A stretch of 12,289 bases of DNA from Anaerolineales bacterium UBA5797 (GTDB lineage: Bacteria; Chloroflexota; Anaerolineae; Anaerolineales; Villigracilaceae). The translations under genes and the position numbers were made by a program. The stretch's first letter is position 1, and every line of letters starts with the position of its first letter. This document shows positions 6,761-12,289 of the stretch, one piece after another. The stretch spans positions 1-12,289 of the forward strand of contig DIDP01000006.1 in NCBI GenBank assembly GCA_002418205.1. The letters are read 5' to 3'. The notes beneath the pieces were generated by a model, which did not search any database, was not told where the DNA came from, and worked only from the letters and a program-made list of their open reading frames with translations.

Positions 6761-7859
6761 GTTCGCGGCGGAAAATGATGCCTTCGATGAAGCGGATGGC
6801 GCGCCGCACGAACGAACGCACACGACCCAGCACCCGGTATTGCTGCGGGTACACATGACCTTTGCTCGGAAGCGGACCCGTCCATTCAGCGGTCAGCGCG
6901 CCCCAGGTCAGGCCTGCGCCAAAACCCACCAGCACAAGTTTGTCGCCCGATTTGATCTGTCCTTTTTCCACAGCTTCCACCGTGGCGATCGGGATGGAGG
7001 CGGTGGATGTATTGCCATATCGGTCAAGGTTGACGACAAATTTATCCATTGGCAGCTTGAGCCCGCGCGCCGCCGCCTCGATGATACGGATGTTGGCTTG
7101 ATGCGGGATGATCCACTGGACCTGCTCAAGAGTCATCCCGGCAGAGTCGAGGGCTTCGTTGGTCGCCTGCGCCATGACCCGCGTCGCGAACCGGAAGACC
7201 TCCTTGCCATCCATCTCAATGAAATGTTTCCCCTCGTGGATCGTTGCTTCGGTCGCAGGGTTTGCGCTTCCGCCGCCCGCCAATGTCAGCAGGTCGCCGC
7301 CGGAACCGTCCGAGTGCATGACCGCGGAATAGACGCCGCCAGGTCTTTCACTCGCCTGTAAAACGAACGCGCCCGCCCCGTCACCGAACAGGATGCAGGT
7401 GTTGCGGTCCTTCCAGTTGACAAAGCGCGAGAGCGTCTCTGCGCCGATCACCAATGCATTCCGGATCGATCCACTGCGGATCGCCTGCGCCGCCATGTTG
7501 GTTGCATAAATGAACCCGGAACAGGCTGCCAGCAGGTCGAACGCCCCCGCCCGAGTCGCACCGATCTGATCCTGAATGAGGCAGGCGGTGGCAGGGAAAA
7601 TGTAATCCGGTGTCGATGTTGCACAGATGATCAGGTCCAGGTCTGTAGGGCGAAGGTTGGCGACGGTCAAGGCTTTTAGCGCCGCATCCACCCCCAACGA
7701 TGATGTGGTCTGGCCGTCACTTACAATCCGGCGTTCACGAATCCCTGTACGTTCGCGGATCCATTCGTCGTTGGTCTCCACCATCTTGGATAGATCATCG
7801 TTTGTCAAGATCGATTCGGGCGCGGTCATCCCCCAGCCGGTGATGTGTGCGTATGGCAT
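6756..7859 (-). CDS. fabH: Beta-ketoacyl-ACP synthase III (FabH) with basic C-terminal extension
   Basis: FabH starts fatty-acid synthesis by condensing an acyl-CoA primer with malonyl-ACP. The catalytic triad is visible: Cys113 in AACSGF, His253 in IPHQAN and Asn283 in YGNTS. The family's N-terminal text TNDEWIRERTGI (29-40) and the loop DGAGAFVLQA (160-169) are also present. AGGAG 7 bases before the ATG fixes the start. The protein has 367 residues; the thiolase fold should end near residue 328 (E. coli FabH has 317). The last 37 or so residues are extra, rich in Arg with interspersed hydrophobics (YRVLGRVRSFVRRAIRF), and may form an amphipathic helix at the membrane. It lies 58 bases downstream of fabF on the same strand. 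The primer preference (acetyl or branched) cannot be read safely, and a related KASIII-like role in another lipid pathway is possible. Confidence 0.93.
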   Translation of the reverse strand: MPYAHITGWGMTAPESILTNDDLSKMVETNDEWIRERTGIRERRIVSDGQTTSSLGVDAALKALTVANLRPTDLDLIICATSTPDYIFPATACLIQDQIGATRAGAFDLLAACSGFIYATNMAAQAIRSGSIRNALVIGAETLSRFVNWKDRNTCILFGDGAGAFVLQASERPGGVYSAVMHSDGSGGDLLTLAGGGSANPATEATIHEGKHFIEMDGKEVFRFATRVMAQATNEALDSAGMTLEQVQWIIPHQANIRIIEAAARGLKLPMDKFVVNLDRYGNTSTASIPIATVEAVEKGQIKSGDKLVLVGFGAGLTWGALTAEWTGPLPSKGHVYPQQYRVLGRVRSFVRRAIRFIEGIIFRREL

Positions 7860-7917
7860 AACCTACTCCTAAACAATTAAAGTCGCAGCCGTTTAAGCGG
7901 CCCGACCAGCGTATGAA

Positions 7918-9159
7918 TTACCCCGCAAATTTACTGAAGACCAATGTGGCGTTATGTCCGCCAAAGCCAAACGAATTTGACATGGCGTGATCGATCTCCG
8001 CTTTGCGCGACTGGTTCGGCACGTAGTCCAGATCACATTCGGGGTCCGGTGTCTGGTAATTGATCGTCGGCGGGATGACTCCTTCGCGCATCGCCAGGAT
8101 GCTGAAAACCGCTTCCACGGCGCCGGACGCCCCAAGCAAATGCCCCGTCATGGATTTTGTGGACGAGATCGGTATGTTATACGCCTGTTCCCCGAACACG
8201 GTCTTGATCGCGGCTGTCTCGCTTTTGTCGTTCAGAGGCGTGGAGGTCCCGTGTGCGTTGATGTAATCGATATCCGCGATTTCCAGTCCGGCGTTTTCCA
8301 GCGCCAGTTTCATGGAAAGCGCCGCGCCCGCGCCGTTCTCAGCAGGTGCGGAAATATGATACGCATCATCGGTCGTGCCATAACCGGACAACTCACACAG
8401 GATCTTTGCACCACGCGCCTCGGCGTGTTCCAGAGATTCGAGGATCAACACACCCGCCCCTTCCCCCATCAGGAATCCGTCACGATCCTTATCGAACGGG
8501 CGCGAGGCAGTCAGGGGATCTTCGTTGCGCGTGGACAGGGCGCCCATCACATTCATGCCCGCCATGGCAAGTGGGACAAGGGCTCCCTCTGATGCGCCGG
8601 CGATCATCACGTCCGCCGCGCCGCGCCGGATCATCTCTGTGGCCTCACCGATCGCGTTATTGCCGGAGGCGCACGCCGTAGCCAGCGACATGTTCGGTCC
8701 GCGCGCGCCAAAACGGATGGCAAGCAGACCCGCCGCGCTGTCCGAGATCATCATGGGTACAAGGAAGGGGCTGACGCGCTCGGGTCCGCGTTCGCGCATG
8801 ACATCCGCCTGGTCCATGATCGTGCCGATCCCGCCGATGCCTGTGCCGATCAAAACACCAATGCGGTCGCGGTTTGTATCGTCGATCTTCAGCCCCGAAT
8901 CCTCCAGAGCCTCGATCGTCACCGCAACGGCGAATTGTGTGAAACGGTCCATCTTGCGCGCTTCACGCGGACCAAACACTTCGGTTGCGTCAAAACCCTT
9001 CACTTCCGCGGCAAACTTTGTCTTGTACCGGCTGGCATCGAAATGCGTAATCATCCCGGCGCCCGATTTGCCCGCCAGAAGCGAATCCCAGGTTTCCTTC
9101 ACATTGTTTCCAACAGGACTGATGCACCCCATCCCTGTAACAACTACTCTTCGTCTCAT
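7918..9159 (-). CDS. fabF: Beta-ketoacyl-ACP synthase II (FabF)
   Basis: This 413-residue enzyme matches the normal FabF length and elongates acyl-ACP by condensation with malonyl-ACP in the cytoplasm. The N-terminus RRRVVVTGMGCISPVGN is typical. The catalytic residues are Cys163 in TACASGNNAIG, His303 in NAHGTSTPLND, Lys335 in STKSMTGH and His340. The C-terminal NSFGFGGHNATLVF also matches. GAGGAGA 8 bases before the ATG supports the start. It heads a short same-strand group, fabF-fabH-tatA. Acyl carrier protein and the fabD and fabG genes, often neighbours, are absent here. FabB or a polyketide ketosynthase is less likely, given the single compact domain and the overall match to FabF. Confidence 0.95.
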   Translation of the reverse strand: MRRRVVVTGMGCISPVGNNVKETWDSLLAGKSGAGMITHFDASRYKTKFAAEVKGFDATEVFGPREARKMDRFTQFAVAVTIEALEDSGLKIDDTNRDRIGVLIGTGIGGIGTIMDQADVMRERGPERVSPFLVPMMISDSAAGLLAIRFGARGPNMSLATACASGNNAIGEATEMIRRGAADVMIAGASEGALVPLAMAGMNVMGALSTRNEDPLTASRPFDKDRDGFLMGEGAGVLILESLEHAEARGAKILCELSGYGTTDDAYHISAPAENGAGAALSMKLALENAGLEIADIDYINAHGTSTPLNDKSETAAIKTVFGEQAYNIPISSTKSMTGHLLGASGAVEAVFSILAMREGVIPPTINYQTPDPECDLDYVPNQSRKAEIDHAMSNSFGFGGHNATLVFSKFAG

Positions 9160-9185
9160 AAAGCTGGTCTCCTCATCAGAATACG

Positions 9186-9224
9186 GGGAAATGGAAGATT
9201 TCCCTGCAGGTCTAGGCAGTTATA
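9186..9224 (-). promoter_or_regulatory. Likely fabF promoter with inverted repeat in the leader
   Basis: On the minus strand TATAAC (9219-9224) resembles a -10 box and would start a leader of about 50 bases before fabF. No clear TTGACA is found at the expected distance. Inside the leader, GGGAAAT (9186-9192) and ATTTCCC (9198-9204) form a perfect 7-bp inverted repeat around 5 bases, upstream of the ribosome binding site (9168-9174). It could be an operator or a small hairpin. Confidence 0.35.
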
Positions 9225-9257
9225 ACACAACCGGGGTGAATTGGACGCGGCGGGCTC

Positions 9258-10445
9258 TTACAGACTTTGGATGGTCTTCCACGCCTGCTGAATGTGCATA
9301 CGATCGTGATCGGCGATGAAACCCATCACTTCCAGAAAGTTTGTCGGTCCAAAGATGGCATGCCGCGCCCGGCGCGACCAGATCGCTTCATTCAGGTTCT
9401 GCAACCTTTGCAGGGTTTCCAGGCGCGCGGCTACGAATCCCGAAGAAGCAGTACAGCCATCCACCTGCAGATAATCCCTTTCACTTGCCCACACGCTCGT
9501 ATCCGGCCGCGGGATGAAGGCATCCTCCTTTTTAAGCATCAGGTCGATCTGCACCTGGTGGATCTCCCGTTCGGTATCGCGCAGGTGACAGACGATCTCG
9601 TTCATCGCCCAATCCTCGCGCCCCGGCTCCACCTGCCACTGCTCCGGCGTCAATGCGGACGTCAGGACGCCCAGCACTGCGGGAGTAGCCTGTATGATGC
9701 CAAGGATCGCATCGGGTGATTTGAACGAAGGCTCGAGCGTGGAATGGTCAACGGATTCAAGCCACGGGCGCAGATCTGCCAATTTGCCGCGCCCCGCCTC
9801 GGGTCCGGGACTTGAAGCGGATTCGCCGTCGACGAGATACGTCTTCAACCCAAGCCGATGTGCGGGCAGAATATCCCGCTTGGCATCGTTACCCACCATC
9901 AGGATCGGTCCATCGGGCCAGCCAAGCTGTCCGAGGACTTCGGCATAATATGCCGGATGTGTCTTGCTGAAGTGAAAATTTTCGAATGTGGAGATCAGTT
10001 CAAAACGTTCGGGATCCAGCCCTGCCCAACGCAGACGATGATGGGTCGCCTTGCGCGGAAACAGGGGATCGGTGGCAATGGCAACGCGGAACCCGTTCGA
10101 TAATGCCCACTCGATCAAGGGAACTGCCTCGGGCCGCGGGCTTGTCCGGTCACCAAGGGTCGGAAATACTTCATCGTAGAACTGCTCGAGGGTCGCGCTT
10201 AATTCGCCTTTTGAAATGCCGATCCCGGGATAATAGTAAGCCTCAAAGACATCCTGCAATGTGCGGGTGGGGTCTTCGCTTTCCGTCATCATGTGCGTTC
10301 CTGCAAGCAAGGCACGCAACATGACGTTCGGCGGTGCATATTGCGCCATGTGACTCGATAAAGCCTGAAAGTACGCCGGAAGGAACGCCTCAAGGTTTGT
10401 ATTCAGCAGCGTATCGTCAAGGTCAAACAGCAATGTCAGCGGCAT
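9258..10445 (-). CDS. HAD-family hydrolase fused to a DinB-like domain
   Basis: The N-terminal part (about residues 1-230) is a haloacid-dehalogenase-type phosphatase. Motif I is FDLDDTLL with Asp8 and Asp10, motif II is ATDP with Thr125, motif III is Lys161 in HFSKTHP, and motif IV is MVGNDAKRD with Asp187 and Asp191. All catalytic residues are present. The rest (about 245-395) resembles a DinB/YfiT-like four-helix domain: His287 in EIVCHLRDTE plus His380 and His384 in ADHDRMH give the usual three-His metal site. Such domains are metal-dependent and often thiol- or stress-related. Substrates of both parts are unknown; no membrane segment or signal is visible. I take the ATG at 10445, two residues before the HAD beta-strand, with a weak AAAGGAAA about 15 bases upstream. 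A TTG at 10511 would add 22 residues that look unlike the family and would overlap the previous gene. Confidence 0.82.
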   Translation of the reverse strand: MPLTLLFDLDDTLLNTNLEAFLPAYFQALSSHMAQYAPPNVMLRALLAGTHMMTESEDPTRTLQDVFEAYYYPGIGISKGELSATLEQFYDEVFPTLGDRTSPRPEAVPLIEWALSNGFRVAIATDPLFPRKATHHRLRWAGLDPERFELISTFENFHFSKTHPAYYAEVLGQLGWPDGPILMVGNDAKRDILPAHRLGLKTYLVDGESASSPGPEAGRGKLADLRPWLESVDHSTLEPSFKSPDAILGIIQATPAVLGVLTSALTPEQWQVEPGREDWAMNEIVCHLRDTEREIHQVQIDLMLKKEDAFIPRPDTSVWASERDYLQVDGCTASSGFVAARLETLQRLQNLNEAIWSRRARHAIFGPTNFLEVMGFIADHDRMHIQQAWKTIQSL

Positions 10446-10494
10446 GGTGGTTCGATATTTCCTTTTCAAAGCAGCCCCATGAAATTCGGGTCCT

Positions 10495-10824
10495 TCAGGA
10501 TTTGATCTCAAATTTGAACGGCAAGGAATGACATTCCCCGCAGCCGATCTGGGGTTCGTTTACTTTTTTATGCGATTTTTCGCAATATGCCTGGACCTGC
10601 ACGCGCCGCAGGAAGGCAGCAGACAGGGGACGCGTCACTTTTGCGCGCAGTTGCATGAACTCACAGGCATTGGCACGGCTGATCTCCGGGACCGGGCAGG
10701 TCCCGCACAGATCGCGCGTCCAGTTTTCGCCTGCGGCTTTCAACAGCCTGCATTCCTCCACATTGCGGCCGCGGAAGTAATCTCCGTAAAAATAGGGGCA
10801 TTCGTTTCCAGCGGGTGTTTTCAT
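10495..10824 (-). CDS. Small cysteine-rich protein of unknown function
   Basis: This is a 109-residue soluble protein with eight cysteines: Cys9, 25, 40, 43, 54, 81, 95 and 98, plus His85 and His99. Two groupings stand out: LCGTCPVPEI (39-48) and GCGECHSL (94-101). The first five cysteines lie in a context reading CPYFYGDYFRGR then ECRLL. The spacing suggests binding of iron-sulfur clusters or zinc, but I cannot assign a family. No signal peptide or membrane helix is seen. The minus strand has TATAAT at 10832-10837, only 7 bases before the ATG, and no Shine-Dalgarno sequence, so the mRNA probably starts at or next to the start codon. It sits between efp and the HAD-DinB gene (49 bases away) and may be co-transcribed with the latter. 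Confidence 0.72.
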   Translation of the reverse strand: MKTPAGNECPYFYGDYFRGRNVEECRLLKAAGENWTRDLCGTCPVPEISRANACEFMQLRAKVTRPLSAAFLRRVQVQAYCEKSHKKVNEPQIGCGECHSLPFKFEIKS

Positions 10825-10831
10825 GGATCAA

Positions 10832-10837
10832 ATTATA
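10832..10837 (-). promoter_or_regulatory. -10 box giving a leaderless start for the cysteine-rich gene
   Basis: Perfect TATAAT on the minus strand. Transcription starting 6-7 bases downstream would fall on positions 10824-10826, at or beside the ATG (10824). No good -35 hexamer is found at 16-18 bases (the region reads ATCGTT). The gene has no ribosome binding site, which fits leaderless translation. Confidence 0.5.
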
Positions 10838-10862
10838 GTAAAGGTTTCTGAATAAACGATGA

Positions 10863-10897
10863 GCGAGCGGTTCAATTACTTACCTGAAGCCGCTCGC
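10863..10897 (-). terminator. Hairpin downstream of efp
   Basis: GCGAGCGG (10863-10870) pairs with CCGCTCGC (10890-10897). Four further pairs (TTCA with TGAA) follow after a one-base bulge, around a 10-base loop. It lies about 30 bases beyond the efp stop on the minus strand, before the next gene's promoter. No solid T tract follows (TCATCGTTTATTC), so it is a weak terminator or an RNA 3'-end stabiliser. Confidence 0.4.
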
Positions 10898-10928
10898 CCG
10901 TTTCCACATCCAACTCCAGAACGATCAT

Positions 10929-11486
10929 TTATACGCGCGTGACGTATCCACCTGTCTCTGTGTTGATGCGGATCACATCGCCGACCTTTACGAATTGCGG
11001 GCATTGCACTTCCAGTCCCGTTTCAGTGATCACCTTTTTGGTGACACCCGTGGCGGTATCGCCCCGGATGGCGGTCTCTGCCTCCACAACCATCTGCTCC
11101 ACAGAACTCGGAATCTCGATATCGAGCGGTTCGCCCTTATAGAAGGTGAGTTTCACCTCCATGCCTTCCTTGAGGTAGAGGGCATCGTCGCCAAGCATTT
11201 CCTTCTTGATGGCGGGCTGTTCGAATGTCTCGTTATCCATGAAGTGATAGAAATCACCGTCTGTGTACAGATAGGAAACGTTGTGGAAATCGAGGCTGAC
11301 ATCCTGGACGGATTGACCGGAGTTGAAGGTGCGCTCGATATTTGCGCCGGTCTGCAGGTTGCGCGCCTTGATGCGGATATTGGCATTGCCGCGACCGGTT
11401 TTGTTGTGGCTGTAATCCAACACCTTGTAGAGGCCGCCATCCAGTTCGAAGGTCACGCCTTTGCGAAGTTCGTTTACATCGATCAT
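10929..11486 (-). CDS. efp: Translation elongation factor P
   Basis: EF-P binds between the ribosomal P and E sites and relieves stalling at consecutive prolines. The 185-residue length and three-domain layout are standard: an N-terminal KOW-like domain (about 1-62), then two OB domains ending TETGGYVTRV. The C-terminal signature region is visible as VQCPQFVKVGDVIRINTETG. The tip of the domain I loop reads KTGRGNA, with Arg32 where E. coli has the modified Lys34. Thus the EpmAB beta-lysylation target is absent. An Arg tip is rhamnosylated by EarP in some proteobacteria and may be unmodified elsewhere; no modification gene is in this window. AAGGAAAG 7 bases upstream fixes the start. It appears to have its own promoter after mogA. 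Confidence 0.97.
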   Translation of the reverse strand: MIDVNELRKGVTFELDGGLYKVLDYSHNKTGRGNANIRIKARNLQTGANIERTFNSGQSVQDVSLDFHNVSYLYTDGDFYHFMDNETFEQPAIKKEMLGDDALYLKEGMEVKLTFYKGEPLDIEIPSSVEQMVVEAETAIRGDTATGVTKKVITETGLEVQCPQFVKVGDVIRINTETGGYVTRV

Positions 11487-11528
11487 ACTTGCACTTTCCT
11501 TGAGTTGAGATTAAATTGAAGCGGCGGG

Positions 11529-11534
11529 ATTATA
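11529..11534 (-). promoter_or_regulatory. Likely -10 box of the efp promoter
   Basis: Perfect TATAAT on the minus strand in the 77-base gap between mogA and efp. It would give a leader of about 35 bases containing the AAGGAAAG ribosome binding site (11494-11501). No good -35 hexamer is visible, so this rests on the -10 box and position. Confidence 0.5.
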
Positions 11535-11563
11535 CTATAAGAGACCGGGGGTTGGATATGGAT

Positions 11564-12058
11564 TCAATGGGACGCCTCCGAATCCGGATCATCCTTAAGC
11601 AGTTGGACAGCATGAGGAAGGACTGGAACGATTACCTGCATGTTCTCCACAGCGCCCTTGGGGCTGCCCGGCAAATTGACGATGATCGTTCGTTTCCGAA
11701 TCCCTGCCACGATCCTTGAAAGCATGGCATGAGGAGTGATCTTGAGGCTGGCGGCGCGCATGGCTTCTGCAAGACCGGACGCTTCGCGCTCGATGACGGC
11801 GCGTGTCGCTTCGGGGGTGACATCGCGCGGTGCGAAGCCCGTGCCGCCCGTTGTGAGGATGACATCCATTTCGCCGCCATCCGCCCATTCGCTGAGGACT
11901 TGGCGGATGGTGGTTTCTTCGTCGGGGAGGATGGATTGTTTGACCACGGACCAGCCTTCAGCCTGGATCAGACGCGCCAGGGCGGGTCCGGAGGAGTCCG
12001 CGCGCTCACCACGCGAGGAACGGTCGGAAAGGGTCAGCAGGCCGAATCGAATTGTCAT
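11564..12058 (-). CDS. MogA/MoaB-type molybdenum cofactor synthesis protein
   Basis: This 164-residue single-domain protein belongs to the family that adenylylates molybdopterin before molybdenum insertion. The key motifs are visible: LTLSDRSSRGERADSSG (8-24), the substrate loop TTGGTGFAPRDVTPEAT (69-85) and NLPGSPKGAVENM (128-140). The length is nearer MoaB (about 170 residues) than E. coli MogA (195). In organisms without MogA, MoaB-type proteins are thought to do the adenylyl transfer, but I cannot separate the two names safely. Its ATG overlaps the stop codon of the upstream acetyltransferase by ATGA, with GGAAGGAA 7 bases before it inside that gene, so the two are translationally coupled. 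No other molybdopterin gene is in the window. Confidence 0.9.
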   Translation of the reverse strand: MTIRFGLLTLSDRSSRGERADSSGPALARLIQAEGWSVVKQSILPDEETTIRQVLSEWADGGEMDVILTTGGTGFAPRDVTPEATRAVIEREASGLAEAMRAASLKITPHAMLSRIVAGIRKRTIIVNLPGSPKGAVENMQVIVPVLPHAVQLLKDDPDSEASH

Positions 12059-12289
12059 CGCAGTTCCTTCCCATATGGGAGAACGTAGTCCATGAAATGC
12101 CAGCCGCGCTTTTCGTAGAAACGTCCGGCTTCGGGATTATCGGGGGTGACCATCAAATAACATTTCAAACATCCCTTGTCCCGCAGTCGCGCTTCGATCT
12201 CCGCCAGGAGCTGCGAGCCGATGCCAATCTGACGATGCGACCTTGCAACGGCAAGGTGATATAGTAAACCGCGGCGACCGTCATACCCT
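12055..12289 (-). CDS. GNAT-family N-acetyltransferase (C-terminal part, cut by window edge)
   Basis: Only the last 77 or so codons are present; the N-terminus lies beyond the right edge. Reading the minus strand gives a clear GNAT acetyl-CoA-binding core: the beta strand YHLAVARSHR, then the pyrophosphate loop QIGIGSQLL and helix AEIEARLRDKG. The later CYLMVTPDNPEAGRFYEKRGW matches motif B, where an Asn-rich turn and FYEKRGW are typical. The tail ends YGKELR and its TGA overlaps the next ATG. The protein acetylates an amine using acetyl-CoA; the target (protein N-terminus, small molecule or antibiotic) is not deducible. RimI/YpeA-like is the nearest description. Its link to molybdopterin synthesis downstream is not obvious beyond shared transcription. 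Confidence 0.88.
   Translation of the reverse strand, partial: GYDGRRGLLYHLAVARSHRQIGIGSQLLAEIEARLRDKGCLKCYLMVTPDNPEAGRFYEKRGWHFMDYVLPYGKELR

Noticed and set aside
7861..7917. Near-palindrome CCGTTTAAGCGG in the fabF-fabH gap
   Set aside because: The pairing is short (about 4-5 bp with a mismatch) and not distinguishable from chance in a 58-base gap.
8525..9319. Plus-strand frame of 264 codons opposite fabF
   Set aside because: fabF on the other strand has all catalytic motifs and a ribosome binding site. This frame is low in recognisable features and arises from GC-biased codons.
10446..10511. TTG start at 10511 for the HAD-DinB protein
   Set aside because: It would add 22 residues of unlikely composition before the HAD beta-strand and overlap the previous gene's end by 17 bases.
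1..12289. A defence island, CRISPR array, transposon, prophage or biosynthetic cluster
   Set aside because: No regularly spaced repeats, transposase, integrase, nuclease, helicase, toxin-antitoxin pair or modular synthase genes are present. The genes are core metabolism, transport and translation.
1..12289. tRNA or other structural RNA genes in the gaps
   Set aside because: Gaps between genes are about 105 bases or less, and no cloverleaf, TTCGA-type T-loop pattern or riboswitch core was recognised in them.

Overview
The window looks like ordinary chromosome from a free-living, moderately GC-rich bacterium. My best guess is a Chloroflexota (Anaerolineae-type) genome. That rests on the mixture of genes, their protein style, and a palindromic GATTGCTTC-type element of the kind I remember as common in such genomes. 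It is an inference from memory, not a search result. Gene density is high, no gene-free stretch exceeds about 105 bases, and I see no tRNA, rRNA, CRISPR array, transposase or prophage gene.

Left half, plus strand. A few bases that may be the tail of an upstream gene (1-84) lead into two overlapping ABC exporter genes (81-1835 and 1832-3667). Their complementary motif defects mark them as one heterodimeric exporter with one degenerate and one competent ATP site. A perfect 16-bp inverted repeat (3673-3710) separates them from a DUF255/YyaL-type thioredoxin-domain protein (3713-5809). That gene carries an in-frame palindromic insertion near 5001-5076. An MgtC/SapB-family membrane protein (5819-6460) follows closely. 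A strong hairpin (6479-6505) closes this side and also faces the convergent genes.

Right half, minus strand, read from right to left. A GNAT acetyltransferase (cut by the window edge) overlaps a MogA/MoaB-type molybdopterin gene by 4 bases. Next come elongation factor P with its own likely promoter, then a small cysteine-rich protein of unknown function that appears to be transcribed leaderless. These are followed by an unusual HAD-phosphatase/DinB-like fusion protein, then fabF and fabH (fatty-acid elongation and initiation condensing enzymes), and finally tatA (twin-arginine protein export).

Functionally these are mainly housekeeping and envelope genes: lipid synthesis, protein export, drug or lipid export, translation of polyproline stretches, and cofactor synthesis. 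I do not see a convincing new multi-gene system. The most interesting details are local: the in-frame repeat insertion in the DUF255 gene, the hairpin abutting that gene's start codon, the leaderless cysteine-rich gene, the HAD-DinB fusion, and the arginine-tipped EF-P.
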